This document shows, piece after piece, positions 63,726 through 64,000 of a stretch of 64,000 nucleotides of DNA. The stretch covers positions 372,001 through 436,000 of the forward strand of contig NZ_VWSF01000001.1 of NCBI RefSeq assembly GCF_008629685.1, given 5' to 3'. This DNA comes from Adhaeribacter rhizoryzae (GTDB lineage Bacteria; Bacteroidota; Bacteroidia; Cytophagales; Hymenobacteraceae). Within the stretch, counting starts at the first letter, position 1. The number at the start of each line of letters is the position of its first letter. The position numbers and the translations under genes are program-made. A model generated the notes under the pieces. The model saw nothing but the letters and a program-made list of their open reading frames with translations. It was not told the origin of the DNA and searched no databases.

Positions 63726-64000
63726 ATGCTTGCCAATATTTGCATTGTAGTTTTTACATTTTTGCTCATGGAGGGGGTGGCTTGGTTTACCCATAAATAT
63801 ATATTGCACGGTTTTCTGTGGTTTTTGCACCGGTCGCACCACGTGCGGCACAACCATGCGTTTGAGCGGAACGATTTATTTTTTTTATACTACGGCGTGC
63901 TGGCAATGCTTTTTTTTATTTACGGCAGCGAAAACATGGATTACCGCTTCTGGATTGGTACCGGTATTAGTTTGTATGGTTTAACTTATTTTCTGGTGCA
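63726..64000 (+). CDS. crtZ: Carotenoid (beta-carotene) hydroxylase-like protein, N-terminal part
   Basis: The frame opens at the ATG at 63726 and runs off the window edge; about 91 residues are seen. The sequence starts MLANICIVVFTFLLMEGVAW, then has the histidine boxes HKYILH and HRSHH followed by FERNDLFFLYYG, as in CrtZ-type beta-carotene hydroxylases of the fatty-acid hydroxylase superfamily. These add 3-hydroxyls to carotenoid rings and would fit a pigmented Cytophagales. It follows the enoyl-CoA hydratase after 64 AT-rich bases. Confidence 0.85.
   Translation, partial: MLANICIVVFTFLLMEGVAWFTHKYILHGFLWFLHRSHHVRHNHAFERNDLFFLYYGVLAMLFFIYGSENMDYRFWIGTGISLYGLTYFLV

Overview
The window looks like a chromosomal segment of a free-living member of the Bacteroidota, most likely order Cytophagales and near Hymenobacteraceae such as Adhaeribacter. 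This placement is inference. It rests on a C-terminal type IX secretion sorting domain, Bacteroidota-style lipoproteins, a DUF1599 protein followed by a BT_3928-type protein, a folP-cdaA pair, and moderate GC coding DNA separated by AT-rich gaps. I saw no rRNA, CRISPR array, prophage or plasmid origin.

Layout. 0-8 kb: the 3' end of a proline-rich repeat protein, kbl (threonine/glycine metabolism), a secreted GH9 glucanase and a large SWIM-SNF2 helicase. 8-17 kb: housekeeping genes, namely cdaA (c-di-AMP synthesis) and folP (folate) diverging from DUF1599, a DoxX-like protein and an ABC permease; then aroK, a fatty-acid hydroxylase, a small lipoprotein, a putative secreted glycoside hydrolase and a dual-specificity-type phosphatase. 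17.7-33.4 kb: a complete complex I operon on the minus strand, nuoA-B-CD-E-F-G-H-I-J-K-L-M-N, with fused nuoCD and a long nuoG as in Escherichia coli, preceded by a CBS-domain gene. 33.8-44 kb: a glycerophosphodiester/glycerol block with two lipoprotein GDPD paralogues, a barrel-like protein, acetyltransferase and lipoprotein genes, then glpD-glpK-glpF (transcribed in that order) diverging from glpR. 44-54 kb: a large secreted heme-binding dehydrogenase-like protein, a 1.4 kb AT-rich gap, a DUF1593/PA14 T9SS cargo protein, a RibD/DHFR-fold reductase and a GH16 lipoprotein. 54-57 kb: an accessory patch with a DUF5977-like lipoprotein, a REP-associated tyrosine transposase (RAYT) with its own palindromes, a DUF2971 gene and tRNA-Leu. 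57-64 kb: hscB, a SAM hydrolase-family gene, phoH, a GNAT gene overlapping comEC, an enoyl-CoA hydratase and the start of a crtZ-like carotenoid hydroxylase.

How the genes fit together. The GH9, GH16, putative clan-A hydrolase and DUF1593/PA14 proteins suggest extracellular polysaccharide degradation. The GDPD lipoproteins could release glycerol-3-phosphate near the cell surface and, together with the GlpF/K/D set under GlpR, feed it to respiration, where complex I provides NADH oxidation.

The most distinctive non-coding content is several families of palindromic intergenic repeats. One family is clearly tied to the RAYT gene at 55.2 kb: four copies, two of them flanking the transposase in inverted orientation and one of those starting at its stop codon. 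Other families are a nested 105-bp palindrome inside the nuo operon, a 64-bp palindrome present twice in opposite orientation, and MITE-like elements at 8.4, 16.2 and 51.5 kb. Several conserved genes (folP, DUF1599, nuoA, phoH) have no usable ATG and appear to start at TTG.
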